DNA of 64,000 bases, taken from NCBI RefSeq assembly GCF_905397375.1, contig NZ_CAJPVG010000003.1:1-64000 (forward strand), given 5' to 3'. Below are positions 50,979 through 59,486 of this stretch, one piece after another. The notes under the pieces are model-generated. The model was not told where the DNA came from and ran no database searches. It saw only the letters and a program-made list of their open reading frames with translations. Origin of the DNA: Ralstonia mannitolilytica (GTDB lineage: Bacteria > Pseudomonadota > Gammaproteobacteria > Burkholderiales > Burkholderiaceae). Within the stretch, counting starts at the first letter, position 1. Each line of letters begins with the position of its first letter. The translations under genes and the position numbers were made by a program.

Positions 50979-52091
50979 ATGAAAAATCGCATCAAGCATT
51001 ATAGCCCAAGCCCTGTGTCGGACGACGCAGCGGCTGACGTTTCCCTCACCGTCCAGGAAACCGACGACACCCTCGACGACGAGGCCCTCGACCTGTCTGC
51101 CGAAGGTGCAGCGCCGGCGGCCGAGCCGATCATCGTAGAGATCCCGGAAGCCATGCACGGCGAGCGTCTGGACAAGGCGCTGGCCAAGCTGCTGCCCGAC
51201 TATTCGCGCAGCCGCCTACAGCAGTGGATCGACGCCGGAGCGGTTCGCGTGCGCGGTGAGGCCGTGCGCCCGCGTGCCGCCGTATCGGGTGGCGACCGCA
51301 TCGAGGTGGTGCCGCAACGCGCGGCCGATGAGAACGCGTTTGTTGCCGAGCCGGTCGAGCTCGATGTCGTTTACGAAGACGACACGCTGCTTGTCATCAA
51401 CAAGCCGGCCGGCCTGGTCGTGCACCCCGCCGCGGGCAATTGGAGCGGCACCGTCCTCAATGGCTTGCTGCACCGGTATCCGGAGGCGGCAGCGCTGCCG
51501 CGCGCCGGCATCGTGCATCGGCTCGACAAGGAAACTTCGGGGCTGATGGTGGTCGCAAAGACGCTGCCGGCGCAAACCGACCTCGTGCGCCAACTGCAGG
51601 CGCGCACCGTCAAGCGGACCTATCTGGCGCTGGTCTGGGGCGAAACGCCCGAGGAAGCCACGATCGATGCCCCGATTGGCCGCGACCCGCGCGATCGCAC
51701 ACGCATGGCCATCATCGAAACGGCCAGCGGCAAGCCGGCACGCACGCATTTCAAGACGCTCGACGTGGTGGATCTGGGACGCGCGCAGGTGTCGCTCGTG
51801 CGTTGCCAACTGGAAACCGGCCGCACCCACCAGATTCGCGTGCACTTTGAATCCGAAGGCCATCCGCTGCTGGGCGACCCGGTCTACACGCGCAACTTCC
51901 GCCGCGGCCGGCCGCAGACCATCAAGGCCCCGTTGCCCGTGCCGTTCGCGCGGCAGGCGCTTCATGCTGTTCGCCTGGGGCTCGTGCACCCGGCGTCCGG
52001 CAAGTCCATGCATTGGGAAGCCGGCGTGCCGGATGACTTTGCTGAACTGATGGAAGCCCTGGACCTGGATCCCGATGTCGATTTCACCTGA
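50979..52091 (+). CDS. rluD: 23S rRNA pseudouridine synthase RluD
   Basis: 370 residues. An acidic N-terminal extension (about 1-55) precedes an S4 RNA-binding domain (RLDKALAKLLPDYSRSRLQQ, about 62-110). The RluA-type catalytic domain has the catalytic Asp in GIVHRLDKETSGLMVVAK. ETGRTHQIRVHFESEGHPLL and HAVRLGLVHP are family blocks. It makes pseudouridines 1911, 1915 and 1917 in helix 69 of 23S rRNA. ATG 50979 lies 15 bases from bamD. It overlaps pgeF by 17 bases. Confidence 0.92.
   Translation: MKNRIKHYSPSPVSDDAAADVSLTVQETDDTLDDEALDLSAEGAAPAAEPIIVEIPEAMHGERLDKALAKLLPDYSRSRLQQWIDAGAVRVRGEAVRPRAAVSGGDRIEVVPQRAADENAFVAEPVELDVVYEDDTLLVINKPAGLVVHPAAGNWSGTVLNGLLHRYPEAAALPRAGIVHRLDKETSGLMVVAKTLPAQTDLVRQLQARTVKRTYLALVWGETPEEATIDAPIGRDPRDRTRMAIIETASGKPARTHFKTLDVVDLGRAQVSLVRCQLETGRTHQIRVHFESEGHPLLGDPVYTRNFRRGRPQTIKAPLPVPFARQALHAVRLGLVHPASGKSMHWEAGVPDDFAELMEALDLDPDVDFT
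50998..51003 (-). promoter_or_regulatory. Candidate bamD -10 box inside rluD coding start
   Basis: TATAAT on the minus strand (51003-50998) is a perfect -10, placed so that transcription would begin near 50991 and give a short bamD leader. No good -35 was seen 16-18 bases upstream. It lies within codons 7-9 of rluD. Confidence 0.5.
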
Positions 52092-52884
52092 TTGGATCGT
52101 TCCTGCATGGCCGGCGCATCCGCGCGTCAAGGCGCTGGCCACCACGCGCGTGGGCGGCGTCAGCACGGGCGCCTACGGGCTGGCAGGCGGCTTGCCGGGC
52201 GGGCTGAACCTTGGCCAGCACGTTGGCGACATGCCGGAGGCGGTCGAGCAGAACCGCCGCATCCTGCGCGCTGCGCTGCCCGCCGAGCCGGTCTGGATGG
52301 AACAGGTGCACGGCACAGGTGTTGCCGACCTCGACCAGCTTGTCGGCGCACCGGCGCCGGTCGTGGCGGATGCCGCGGTGGCCTCGTCGCGCGATCGCGT
52401 CTGCGTGGTGATGACGGCAGACTGCCTGCCGGTGTTGTTGAGCGATGCGCGCGGCGTGACTGTGGGGGCGGCGCATGCCGGTTGGCGAGGGCTGTGTGGC
52501 GGCGTGATCGAGCGCACGGTCGACGCGATGATGCAGCGCCTGCGCGCAAGCGGCCAGGAGGCCGATCCGACCTGGCTGGCGTGGCTGGGCCCGGCCATCG
52601 GCCCGGCATGCTTCGAGGTCGGAGCGGAGGTGCGTCAGGCTTTCATGGACGCCGCACAGCCGGCCGAGCGGGGTGCCACGGAGGCGGCTTTCGTGCCGGG
52701 CGCGTCTGATGGGAAATTCCTGGGCGACCTGTATGCCCTGGCCCGGCTGCGGCTGGCGCGCGTGGGCTGCACGGAGGTGTACGGCGGTGGGCTGTGCACG
52801 ATGACGGACGTGCAGCGTTTCTATTCCTATCGGCGGGAGCGCACGACCGGCCGCATGGCCACGCTGATCTGGCGCGCCGAGTGA
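52075..52884 (+). CDS. pgeF: PgeF/YfiH-type polyphenol oxidase family protein
   Basis: 269 residues, multicopper-like 'laccase domain' family (DUF152) now regarded as a peptidoglycan editing factor that removes misincorporated L-Ser from UDP-MurNAc. Metal and core motifs: NLGQHVGDMPEAVEQNR, WMEQVHGTGV, MTADCLPVLL (Cys/Asp), AAHAGWRGLCGGVIE (His) and GPAIGPACFEVG (Cys). The start overlaps rluD by 17 bases, an arrangement I recall from other proteobacteria, where this gene often follows rluD. Confidence 0.9.
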   Translation: MSISPDWIVPAWPAHPRVKALATTRVGGVSTGAYGLAGGLPGGLNLGQHVGDMPEAVEQNRRILRAALPAEPVWMEQVHGTGVADLDQLVGAPAPVVADAAVASSRDRVCVVMTADCLPVLLSDARGVTVGAAHAGWRGLCGGVIERTVDAMMQRLRASGQEADPTWLAWLGPAIGPACFEVGAEVRQAFMDAAQPAERGATEAAFVPGASDGKFLGDLYALARLRLARVGCTEVYGGGLCTMTDVQRFYSYRRERTTGRMATLIWRAE

Positions 52885-52888
52885 CGCT

Positions 52889-53113
52889 TCACGCAGCGCC
52901 GTCGCCGGAGGCTGCGGCGGCGTCCGCCTTCTCCTGGGTCGCCTCCTGCGTGCGGCGCCGGCGCTTGCGTGCGGGCGAGCCCACAATCCACAGAAACAGC
53001 GCCAGCGGGGCGACGCCGTACAGGAAAAACGTACCGGCACCGGCAATCCAAGATTGCTCAGTCAACGACATCATGAGCACGACGTAAAGCCACCCGATGG
53101 CAACGATATACAT
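52889..53113 (-). CDS. Small inner-membrane protein (74 aa), unknown function
   Basis: Starts MYIVAIGWLYVVLMMSLTEQ, one membrane helix, then GAGTFFLYGVAPLALFLWIV as a second. A positively charged tail follows (ARKRRRRTQEATQE) and an Ala-rich end. The topology should be N-in/C-in. An in-frame GTG 45 bases upstream would add a polar head; neither start has a clear RBS. No family recognised. It converges with pgeF, 4 bases apart. Confidence 0.7.
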   Translation of the reverse strand: MYIVAIGWLYVVLMMSLTEQSWIAGAGTFFLYGVAPLALFLWIVGSPARKRRRRTQEATQEKADAAAASGDGAA

Positions 53114-53283
53114 GCGGAATGGGATGTCTGGCGTTGGCGTAATGGGGCAGTCTCGCACGAAAATGTTGCCGACTGGTACATAGCCCGGAGTCCAGCTTGA
53201 CCATTCGGTCGAACCGTTTTTGGGCGGATCCGGTAAAACCCGCGCCAGGCGTGCATTTCCGGGTCATGGTGAGTTAAGTCCGA

Positions 53284-53313
53284 TTGACAGGCTTGAAACG
53301 GCAAGGCAACAAT
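53284..53313 (+). promoter_or_regulatory. Promoter of the phaCAB operon
   Basis: TTGACA (53284-53289), an 18-base spacer, then AACAAT (53308-53313). This is the hexamer pair and spacing that I recall for the mapped phaC promoter of C. necator. Here it sits only 71 bases before the phaC ATG. GCAAT and ATTGC (53319-53335 region) form a small dyad just downstream. Confidence 0.75.
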
Positions 53314-53384
53314 GCCCCGCAATACTACGAATTGCGCCATTTCGCTCAAACGAGGCGGCGCATATCGTACGGATCGAGGGCACT

Positions 53385-55178
53385 ATGGCATCGCGTCAAT
53401 CGGCATCTTCCAAAGCATCTAGCGCCCCCACGCAAGCCCCTTGGCAGGGCTTGTCGGACCCAGCGCAGTGGGCTGAGCAGTTCAAGCAATGGCAAACGCT
53501 TATGGGCGGCTACGCCCAACCCGGTGCCGCAGCGCCGGGCCTTGGGCAGTTCAATGGCGCGGCGACCGGCGAGGGCGCAGTCCCGTTTGCGCTGATCCCG
53601 CCCGAGCGGCTCGCTGAAATCCAGCAGAAGTATCTGGAAGAATGGCTGCAGATCTGGCGCCATATGAGCACGGGCGAAAGCGCCGAAGCCGTGGCCCCCG
53701 CCGATCGCCGCTTTGCCGACGAGGCATGGCGCAAGAGCCCGCTTTACGGTTATGCCGCAGCCTTCTACGTCCTCAACGCGCGCACGCTGATGGAAATGGC
53801 CGACGCCGTCCAGGCCGATGCCAAGACCCGCGAGCGTGTGCGCTTTGCCGTCTCGCAATGGACGGCCGCCATGTCGCCGTCGAACTTCCTGGCGACCAAC
53901 CCGGAAGCGCAGAAGCAGTTGATCGAGTCGCGCGGCGAATCCCTGCGCACCGGTATTCTCAACATGCTGCAGGACATGGAGCGCGGCAAGATCTCGCAGA
54001 CCGACGAAAGCGCCTTCGAGATCGGCCGCAACGTTGCCAATAGCGAGGGCGCGGTCGTCTTCGAGAACGAGTACTTTCAGCTCATCCAGTACAAGCCGCT
54101 GACCGCCAAGGTTTACACGCGCCCGCTGCTGCTGGTGCCGCCTTGCATCAACAAGTACTACATCCTCGATCTGCAGCCGGCCAACTCGCTCGTGCGCTAT
54201 GCGGTGGAGCAGGGCAACACCGTGTTCCTGGTGTCGTGGCGCAATCCGGATGCCAGCATGGCGTCTCGCACGTGGGACGACTACATCGAGGGCGGCGCGA
54301 TCGAGGCCATTCGCGTCGTGCGCGAGATTGCTGGGCAGGACCAGATCAACGTGCTTGGCTTCTGCGTCGGCGGCACGATTCTGTCGACTGCGCTGGCGGT
54401 GCTCGCTGCGCGCGGCGAACATCCGGCCGCGAGCCTGACACTGCTGACGACGCTGCTCGACTTTACCGATACGGGCATCCTCGACGTCTTCGTCGACCAA
54501 GCCCAGGTCGAGATGCGTGAGCAGACCATCGGCGCCAACGCGCCCACCGGCCCGGGCTTGCTGCGCGGCGTGGAGTTGGCCAACACGTTTTCGTTCCTGC
54601 GGCCGAACGACCTGGTCTGGAACTACGTCGTTGAAAACTATCTGAAGGGCAAGACGCCCGCGCCGTTCGACCTGCTGTACTGGAACGGCGATTCGACCAA
54701 CCTGCCGGGGCCGTGGTACTGCTGGTATCTGCGGCACACGTACCTGCAGAACGACTTGAAGGAGCCGGGCAAGCTGACGGTTGCCGGCACACCCGTGGAT
54801 CTGGGCAAGATCGATGCGCCGGTCTATATCTACGGCTCGCGCGAAGACCATATCGTCCCGTGGAAATCCGCCTACGCCTCGGTGCCGCTGCTCAAGGGCA
54901 AGCGCCGGTTCGTCCTCGGGGCCTCGGGGCATATCGCCGGCGTGATCAACCCGCCGGCGGCCAACAAGCGCTCGCACTGGATCAACGCCAAGCTGCCTGA
55001 CTCCGCCGACGCATGGTTTGACGGTGCCACGGAGCACCCTGGCAGCTGGTGGCCGGACTGGTCTGCGTGGCTGGCTTCTCACGCCGGTGCGCAGAAGGCC
55101 GCTCCGAAGCGCTACGGCACTGCGGACTATCCGGAGATCGAGCCCGCCCCCGGCCGCTACGTGAAGCAGAAGGCGTAA
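53385..55178 (+). CDS. phaC: Class I poly(3-hydroxyalkanoate) synthase
   Basis: 597 residues. It polymerises (R)-3-hydroxyacyl-CoA of short chain length into PHA at the granule surface. The catalytic triad is visible: Cys-327 in the lipase-like box GFCVGG, Asp-488 in GSREDHIVPW and His-516 in GASGHIAGV. Each is exactly 8 residues beyond C. necator PhaC (C319, D480, H508). The N-terminal domain includes WAEQFKQWQTLMGGY. ATG 53385 begins MASRQSASSKAS. First gene of phaC-phaA-phaB. Confidence 0.96.
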   Translation: MASRQSASSKASSAPTQAPWQGLSDPAQWAEQFKQWQTLMGGYAQPGAAAPGLGQFNGAATGEGAVPFALIPPERLAEIQQKYLEEWLQIWRHMSTGESAEAVAPADRRFADEAWRKSPLYGYAAAFYVLNARTLMEMADAVQADAKTRERVRFAVSQWTAAMSPSNFLATNPEAQKQLIESRGESLRTGILNMLQDMERGKISQTDESAFEIGRNVANSEGAVVFENEYFQLIQYKPLTAKVYTRPLLLVPPCINKYYILDLQPANSLVRYAVEQGNTVFLVSWRNPDASMASRTWDDYIEGGAIEAIRVVREIAGQDQINVLGFCVGGTILSTALAVLAARGEHPAASLTLLTTLLDFTDTGILDVFVDQAQVEMREQTIGANAPTGPGLLRGVELANTFSFLRPNDLVWNYVVENYLKGKTPAPFDLLYWNGDSTNLPGPWYCWYLRHTYLQNDLKEPGKLTVAGTPVDLGKIDAPVYIYGSREDHIVPWKSAYASVPLLKGKRRFVLGASGHIAGVINPPAANKRSHWINAKLPDSADAWFDGATEHPGSWWPDWSAWLASHAGAQKAAPKRYGTADYPEIEPAPGRYVKQKA

Positions 55179-55266
55179 GCGCACCCCCAACTCCGGCGCA
55201 CGATGCCGGCCTGCGAGGCCGTGCGCGGCGCCCTCTCAACCCCCTTTGACTGTGGAAGGAAGACAA

Positions 55267-56448
55267 ATGACCGATGTTGTGATCGTATCGGCGGTCCGTA
55301 CCGCCGTGGGCAAGTTTGGTGGCTCGCTGGCAAAGATTCCTGCGCCCGAACTGGGTGCGGCGGTCATCCGCGAGGCTCTTTCGCGCGCCAAGGTAGCGCC
55401 GGAACAGGTGAGCGAAGTCATCATGGGGCAGGTGCTGACCGCCGGTTCGGGACAGAACCCGGCACGCCAGGCCGTCATCAAGGCCGGGTTGCCGAACATG
55501 GTCCCAGGCATGACCATCAACAAGGTGTGCGGCTCGGGCCTGAAGGCCGTGATGCTCGCCGCCAACGCCATCATGGCGGGCGACGCGGACATCGTCGTGG
55601 CAGGCGGCCAGGAGAACATGTCGGCCGCGCCCCACGTGCTGCCGGGCTCGCGCGATGGCTTCCGCATGGGCGACGCAAAGCTGATCGACTCGATGATCGT
55701 CGACGGCCTGTGGGATGTGTACAACCAGTACCACATGGGCATCACCGCCGAGAACGTCGCCAAGGAATACGGCATCACGCGCGAGGCGCAGGACGAGTTT
55801 GCCGTCGGGTCGCAGAACAAGGCCGAAGCCGCCCAGAAGGCCGGGCGCTTCAATGACGAGATCGTCCCGATCATGATTCCGCAGCGCAAGGGTGACCCGA
55901 TCGCGTTCGCACAGGACGAGTTCATCCGCCACGGCGCAACGCTCGAGTCGATGGCCGGTCTCAAGCCCGCGTTCGACAAGGCGGGCACCGTCACGGCGGC
56001 CAACGCCTCGGGCCTGAACGACGGTGCGGCCGCGGTGGTGGTGATGTCGGCCGCCAAGGCCCAGGAACTGGGCCTCACGCCGCTGGCCACGATCCGCGCT
56101 TATGCCAGCGCGGGCCTCGATCCAAAGGTGATGGGCATGGGGCCTGTGCCTGCCTCGAAACGCTGCCTGTCGCGTGCGGGCTGGTCGGTGGACGACCTCG
56201 ACCTGATGGAGATCAACGAGGCGTTTGCTGCGCAGGCGCTCGCTGTGCACCAGCAAATGGGTTGGGACACGTCTAAGGTGAACGTCAACGGCGGTGCGAT
56301 CGCCATCGGCCACCCGATCGGTGCTTCCGGTTGCCGCATTCTGGTCACGCTGCTGCACGAAATGCAGAAGCGCGATGCGAAGAAGGGTCTGGCGTCGTTG
56401 TGCATCGGCGGCGGCATGGGCGTGGCGCTGGCCGTCGAGCGTCCGTAA
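55267..56448 (+). CDS. phaA: Acetyl-CoA acetyltransferase (beta-ketothiolase)
   Basis: 393 residues. It condenses two acetyl-CoA to acetoacetyl-CoA. Catalytic residues: Cys-88 in NKVCGSGLKA, the His of GHPIGASG (about 349) and Cys-379 in SLCIGGGMG. NEAFAAQALAVH is typical. GGAAGG lies 6-11 bases upstream of ATG 55267; the frame is open 21 bases further but the RBS supports this start. Placed 88 bases after phaC and 121 before phaB, the same order as the C. necator PHB operon. Confidence 0.95.
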   Translation: MTDVVIVSAVRTAVGKFGGSLAKIPAPELGAAVIREALSRAKVAPEQVSEVIMGQVLTAGSGQNPARQAVIKAGLPNMVPGMTINKVCGSGLKAVMLAANAIMAGDADIVVAGGQENMSAAPHVLPGSRDGFRMGDAKLIDSMIVDGLWDVYNQYHMGITAENVAKEYGITREAQDEFAVGSQNKAEAAQKAGRFNDEIVPIMIPQRKGDPIAFAQDEFIRHGATLESMAGLKPAFDKAGTVTAANASGLNDGAAAVVVMSAAKAQELGLTPLATIRAYASAGLDPKVMGMGPVPASKRCLSRAGWSVDDLDLMEINEAFAAQALAVHQQMGWDTSKVNVNGGAIAIGHPIGASGCRILVTLLHEMQKRDAKKGLASLCIGGGMGVALAVERP

Positions 56449-56569
56449 TTTTTTGCAGACCGGACCGGTGTGGCGTTGAACAAAAAGCGCGCACGCCGAT
56501 CGGAGAGAACCGAGCACCACCGCCCGGCAGGACGCTGGGCGGCTCTAACAACAAGGACTAGGAGTGGAC

Positions 56570-57310
56570 ATGACCAAACGCATCGCATACGTCACCGGTG
56601 GCATGGGTGGTATCGGAACGGCGATCTGCCAGCGCTTGGCGCGCGATGGCTTCACCGTCATTGCCGGTTGCGGCCCGAACTCGCCGCGCAAGGCCAAGTG
56701 GCTCGAGCAGCAGAAGGCGCTCGGCTTTGATTTCATTCCGTCCGAGGGCAACGTCGGCGACTGGGAATCGACCAAGGCCGCATTCGACAAGGTCAAGGCA
56801 GAAGTGGGTGAGGTGGATGTTCTCATCAACAACGCCGGCATCACGCGCGACGTGGTGTTCCGCAAGATGACGCGTGCCGATTGGGACGCCGTGATCGACA
56901 CCAACCTGACTTCGCTGTTCAACGTGACCAAGCAGGTCATCGATGGCATGGCGGACCGAGGCTGGGGCCGCATCATCAACATTTCGTCGGTGAACGGGCA
57001 GAAGGGGCAGTTCGGCCAGACCAACTACTCGACGGCCAAGGCCGGCCTGCACGGCTTCACGATGGCCCTCGCGCAGGAAGTCGCCACCAAGGGCGTGACG
57101 GTCAACACCGTGTCGCCGGGCTACATTGCCACGGACATGGTCAAAGCGATTCGTCAGGATGTGCTCGACAAGATCGTCGGCACGATTCCGGTCAAGCGAC
57201 TCGGCGAGCCCGCGGAAATCGCTTCGATCTGCGCCTGGCTTGCCTCCGACGAGTCCGGTTTCGCCACGGGCGCGGACTTTTCCCTCAACGGCGGCCTGCA
57301 CATGGGCTGA
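56570..57310 (+). CDS. phaB: Acetoacetyl-CoA reductase
   Basis: 246 residues, short-chain dehydrogenase. It reduces acetoacetyl-CoA to (R)-3-hydroxybutyryl-CoA with NADPH. The nucleotide motif is TGGMGGIG (9-16). The catalytic Ser-140, Tyr-153 and Lys-157 are in NISSVNGQKGQFGQTNYSTA and AK following, each two residues beyond the C. necator enzyme. NNAG (87-90) is present. ATG 56570 has AGGAG 6 bases upstream; a GTG two codons earlier is less likely. Confidence 0.95.
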   Translation: MTKRIAYVTGGMGGIGTAICQRLARDGFTVIAGCGPNSPRKAKWLEQQKALGFDFIPSEGNVGDWESTKAAFDKVKAEVGEVDVLINNAGITRDVVFRKMTRADWDAVIDTNLTSLFNVTKQVIDGMADRGWGRIINISSVNGQKGQFGQTNYSTAKAGLHGFTMALAQEVATKGVTVNTVSPGYIATDMVKAIRQDVLDKIVGTIPVKRLGEPAEIASICAWLASDESGFATGADFSLNGGLHMG

Positions 57311-57319
57311 CGCTCTCAC

Positions 57320-57350
57320 GCCCATGCTACACAATTGCTGCAGCATGGGC
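57320..57350 (+). terminator. Stem-loop after phaB
   Basis: GCCCATGCT (57320-57328) and AGCATGGGC (57342-57350) form a 9-bp perfect stem 10 bases after the phaB stop. Only a loose ATTCTTT follows, so termination may be partial and some read-through into phaR is possible. Confidence 0.55.
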
Positions 57351-57382
57351 GCAGCATTCTTTCCCCCGGTTTGCCCCACGGT

Positions 57383-57392
57383 GTTGCGATGC
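57383..57392 (+). promoter_or_regulatory. Candidate PhaR operator upstream of phaR
   Basis: GTTGCGATGC matches 10 of 10 bases with the phaP operator 1 region read on the minus strand (GTTGCGATGCAC). It lies in the phaB-phaR gap, which suggests autoregulation. Assignment to PhaR is inference. Confidence 0.4.
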
Positions 57393-57603
57393 TCGATTGC
57401 ACTGCAGCAGGCTTGCGGCGCGTGATCCAGCCCACATCATGGTGCCGCTACGGCACCAAAATGCTGCGGGTTTCTACCGGGGGAGGTCGCCTTTTCTTTG
57501 CACGGCGATCCGCATAGAATCCAGTCACGGAGGCGCTTCGCGGGGAGACACCGGAGCGTCCGATCATAACCGGATGCATCTGCGTTGCCGCATTCGCACG
57601 CAG

Positions 57604-57642
57604 ATCGGCACAGCAGCGCAACCGCGATTTTGCTGTGCCGAT
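57604..57642. repeat. 12-bp inverted repeat in the phaR leader
   Basis: ATCGGCACAGCA (57604-57615) and TGCTGTGCCGAT (57631-57642) are perfect complements around a 15-base spacer, ending 52 bases before the phaR ATG. It could be an mRNA hairpin controlling phaR translation or a DNA operator. Confidence 0.65.
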
Positions 57643-57694
57643 TTCGCACTGCATCGGCTGCACCGCAGCAGCATCGCCAACACGGAAAGGCACG

Positions 57695-58249
57695 ATGGCC
57701 ACCAGTAAGAAGGGCACCGAACGGCTGATCAAGAAATATCCCAACCGCCGGCTCTACGACACCCAGACCAGCACGTACATCACGCTGGCAGACGTCAAGC
57801 AGCTCGTGATGGACACCGAGGAGTTTCGCGTCGTGGATGCGAAATCCGGTGAAGACCTGACGCGCAGCATCCTACTGCAGATCATTCTGGAAGAGGAAAC
57901 CGGCGGCGTGCCGATGTTCTCCGGCTCGATGCTTGCGCAGATCATTCGTTTTTACGGCCACGCCATGCAGGGCATGATGGGCACGTACCTGGAGAAGAAC
58001 ATCCAGGCCTTCATCGACATCCAGAACAAGCTGGCCGAGAACTCGAAGGACCTGTACAGCGGCAACACGTTCAACCCCGATATGTGGTCGCAGTTCATGA
58101 ACATGCAGGGGCCGATGATGCAGGGCATGATGAGCAACTACATCGAGCAGAGCAAGAACCTGTTCGTGCAGATGCAGGAGCAGATGCAGAGCCAGGCCAA
58201 GAACATGTTCGGCACGTTCCCGTTCAACCAGCCGCCCGAAAAGAAGTAA
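57695..58249 (+). CDS. phaR: PHA-responsive transcriptional repressor PhaR
   Basis: 184 residues. The N-terminal DNA-binding PHB_acc_N domain has the hallmark IKKYPNRRLYDTQTSTYITL (about 12-31). The accumulation-regulator repeats follow (about 70-115: ILEEETGGVPMFSGSMLAQI and onward). The Met/Gln-rich C-terminus (QFMNMQGPMMQGMMSNYIEQ) likely contacts polymer. PhaR represses phaP and itself until it is titrated onto nascent PHA granules. ATG 57695 begins MATSKKGTERL. It has its own 384-base upstream region with candidate control sites and ends at a strong terminator. Confidence 0.94.
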   Translation: MATSKKGTERLIKKYPNRRLYDTQTSTYITLADVKQLVMDTEEFRVVDAKSGEDLTRSILLQIILEEETGGVPMFSGSMLAQIIRFYGHAMQGMMGTYLEKNIQAFIDIQNKLAENSKDLYSGNTFNPDMWSQFMNMQGPMMQGMMSNYIEQSKNLFVQMQEQMQSQAKNMFGTFPFNQPPEKK

Positions 58250-58269
58250 TCCTTCGGCCTGGAGAACAG

Positions 58270-58297
58270 GGCGAATCGCATGGCGGTTCGCCTTTTT
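58270..58297 (+). terminator. Intrinsic terminator of phaR
   Basis: GGCGAATCGC (58270-58279) pairs with GCGGTTCGCC (58283-58292), ten pairs with one G.U, loop ATG, followed by TTTTT. It lies 20 bases after the stop codon. Confidence 0.9.
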
Positions 58298-58443
58298 GCT
58301 TTGGGGGCGGCAAATCGGGCAGCAGGGTAAAATGCGGCATTTCCGGCAAGGCGCGGCTTTGCCGGAGGATCACACCCCTCAGATTGCCCCCAAATGTTCG
58401 ATGTCAGCCCCCGGCCTGCAGGCCGGTTGATCGCCTTTTTCAC

Positions 58444-59424
58444 ATGAGCCGCCTCTTGCTTGCCCCGATGGAAGGGGTTGCGGATTTCGTCATGCGCGAC
58501 GTGCTGACACAGGCGGGAGGCTATGACGGCTGCGTCTCGGAATTCGTTCGCGTGACGGGTTCAGTGCTTCCGTTGCGCACCTACGAGCGCGAAACTCCTG
58601 AGATTGCCAACGGCGGCTACACCGCCAGCGGTACGCCGATGGTGATCCAGCTCCTCGGCAGCGATCCGGAATGGATGGCGCGCAACGCAGCCTATGCGGC
58701 GACGCTGTCACCGCATGGCATCGACCTGAACTTCGGGTGCCCCGCCAAGGTGGTGAACCGGCACGGCGGCGGTGCCATGCTGCTCGACACGCCGGAAGTC
58801 CTGCACGCCATCGTGCGGGCGGTGCGCGGTGCGGTGCCGCCGCACATTGCAGTGACGGCCAAGATGCGGTTGGGCGTTTCGGACACTTCGCGTGCGATTG
58901 ACTGCGCGACGGCGCTGGCCGAAGGCGGCGCGGTGTCGCTGGTGGTGCATGCCCGCACGCGCGATCATGGCTATCGCCCGCCGGCACATTGGGACTGGAT
59001 TGCGCGCATTGCGGGCGCAGTCAGCATCCCCGTCACGGCCAATGGCGAGGTCTGGACCGTGGCCGATTGGGAGCGCTGCCGCGCCGTCAGCGGCTGTGAC
59101 GACGTGATGATCGGCCGTGGCGCCGTGTCCGACCCGTTCCTGGCCCAGCGCATTCGCGGCCAGATGGCGCGTGAGCCGTCCGCCGCCGAATGGCCGATCG
59201 TACTCGGCTACCTTGCCGACTATCTCAAGAAGTTGCACGCCCGCATCTCCGCCAAGCACGAGCACGGCCGCGTCAAGCTGTGGCTCGGCTACCTGAAGCG
59301 GACATGGCCCCAGGCCGCGGAACTGCACGACGCGATCCGCCGCCTGCACGACGCGCTGGAAATCGAGCGTGTGATCGAACAGGCCCGGCTCGCGCTGGGC
59401 CGCCCCGGCGCAGTGAACGGTTAA
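58444..59424 (+). CDS. dusC: tRNA-dihydrouridine synthase, DusC type
   Basis: 326 residues, FMN-dependent TIM barrel. It reduces a uridine (position 16 in E. coli DusC) in the tRNA D-loop. LLLAPMEGVADFVMRDVLTQ is the family start, LNFGCPAKVVNRHGGGAML contains the active-site Cys-99, and KMRLGVSDT, VHARTRDHGY and NGEVWTVADW follow. The GRGAVSDPFLAQRIRG segment binds phosphate. ATG 58444 gives the family length; the frame is open far upstream without evidence. The next gene, rimO, starts 62 bases later. Confidence 0.9.
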   Translation: MSRLLLAPMEGVADFVMRDVLTQAGGYDGCVSEFVRVTGSVLPLRTYERETPEIANGGYTASGTPMVIQLLGSDPEWMARNAAYAATLSPHGIDLNFGCPAKVVNRHGGGAMLLDTPEVLHAIVRAVRGAVPPHIAVTAKMRLGVSDTSRAIDCATALAEGGAVSLVVHARTRDHGYRPPAHWDWIARIAGAVSIPVTANGEVWTVADWERCRAVSGCDDVMIGRGAVSDPFLAQRIRGQMAREPSAAEWPIVLGYLADYLKKLHARISAKHEHGRVKLWLGYLKRTWPQAAELHDAIRRLHDALEIERVIEQARLALGRPGAVNG

Positions 59425-59486
59425 AATACGCCACCGCGCGGCGCGCCATGCGCTGCGCCATCCTCTCCCCACTTCAGGTTGTTCCC

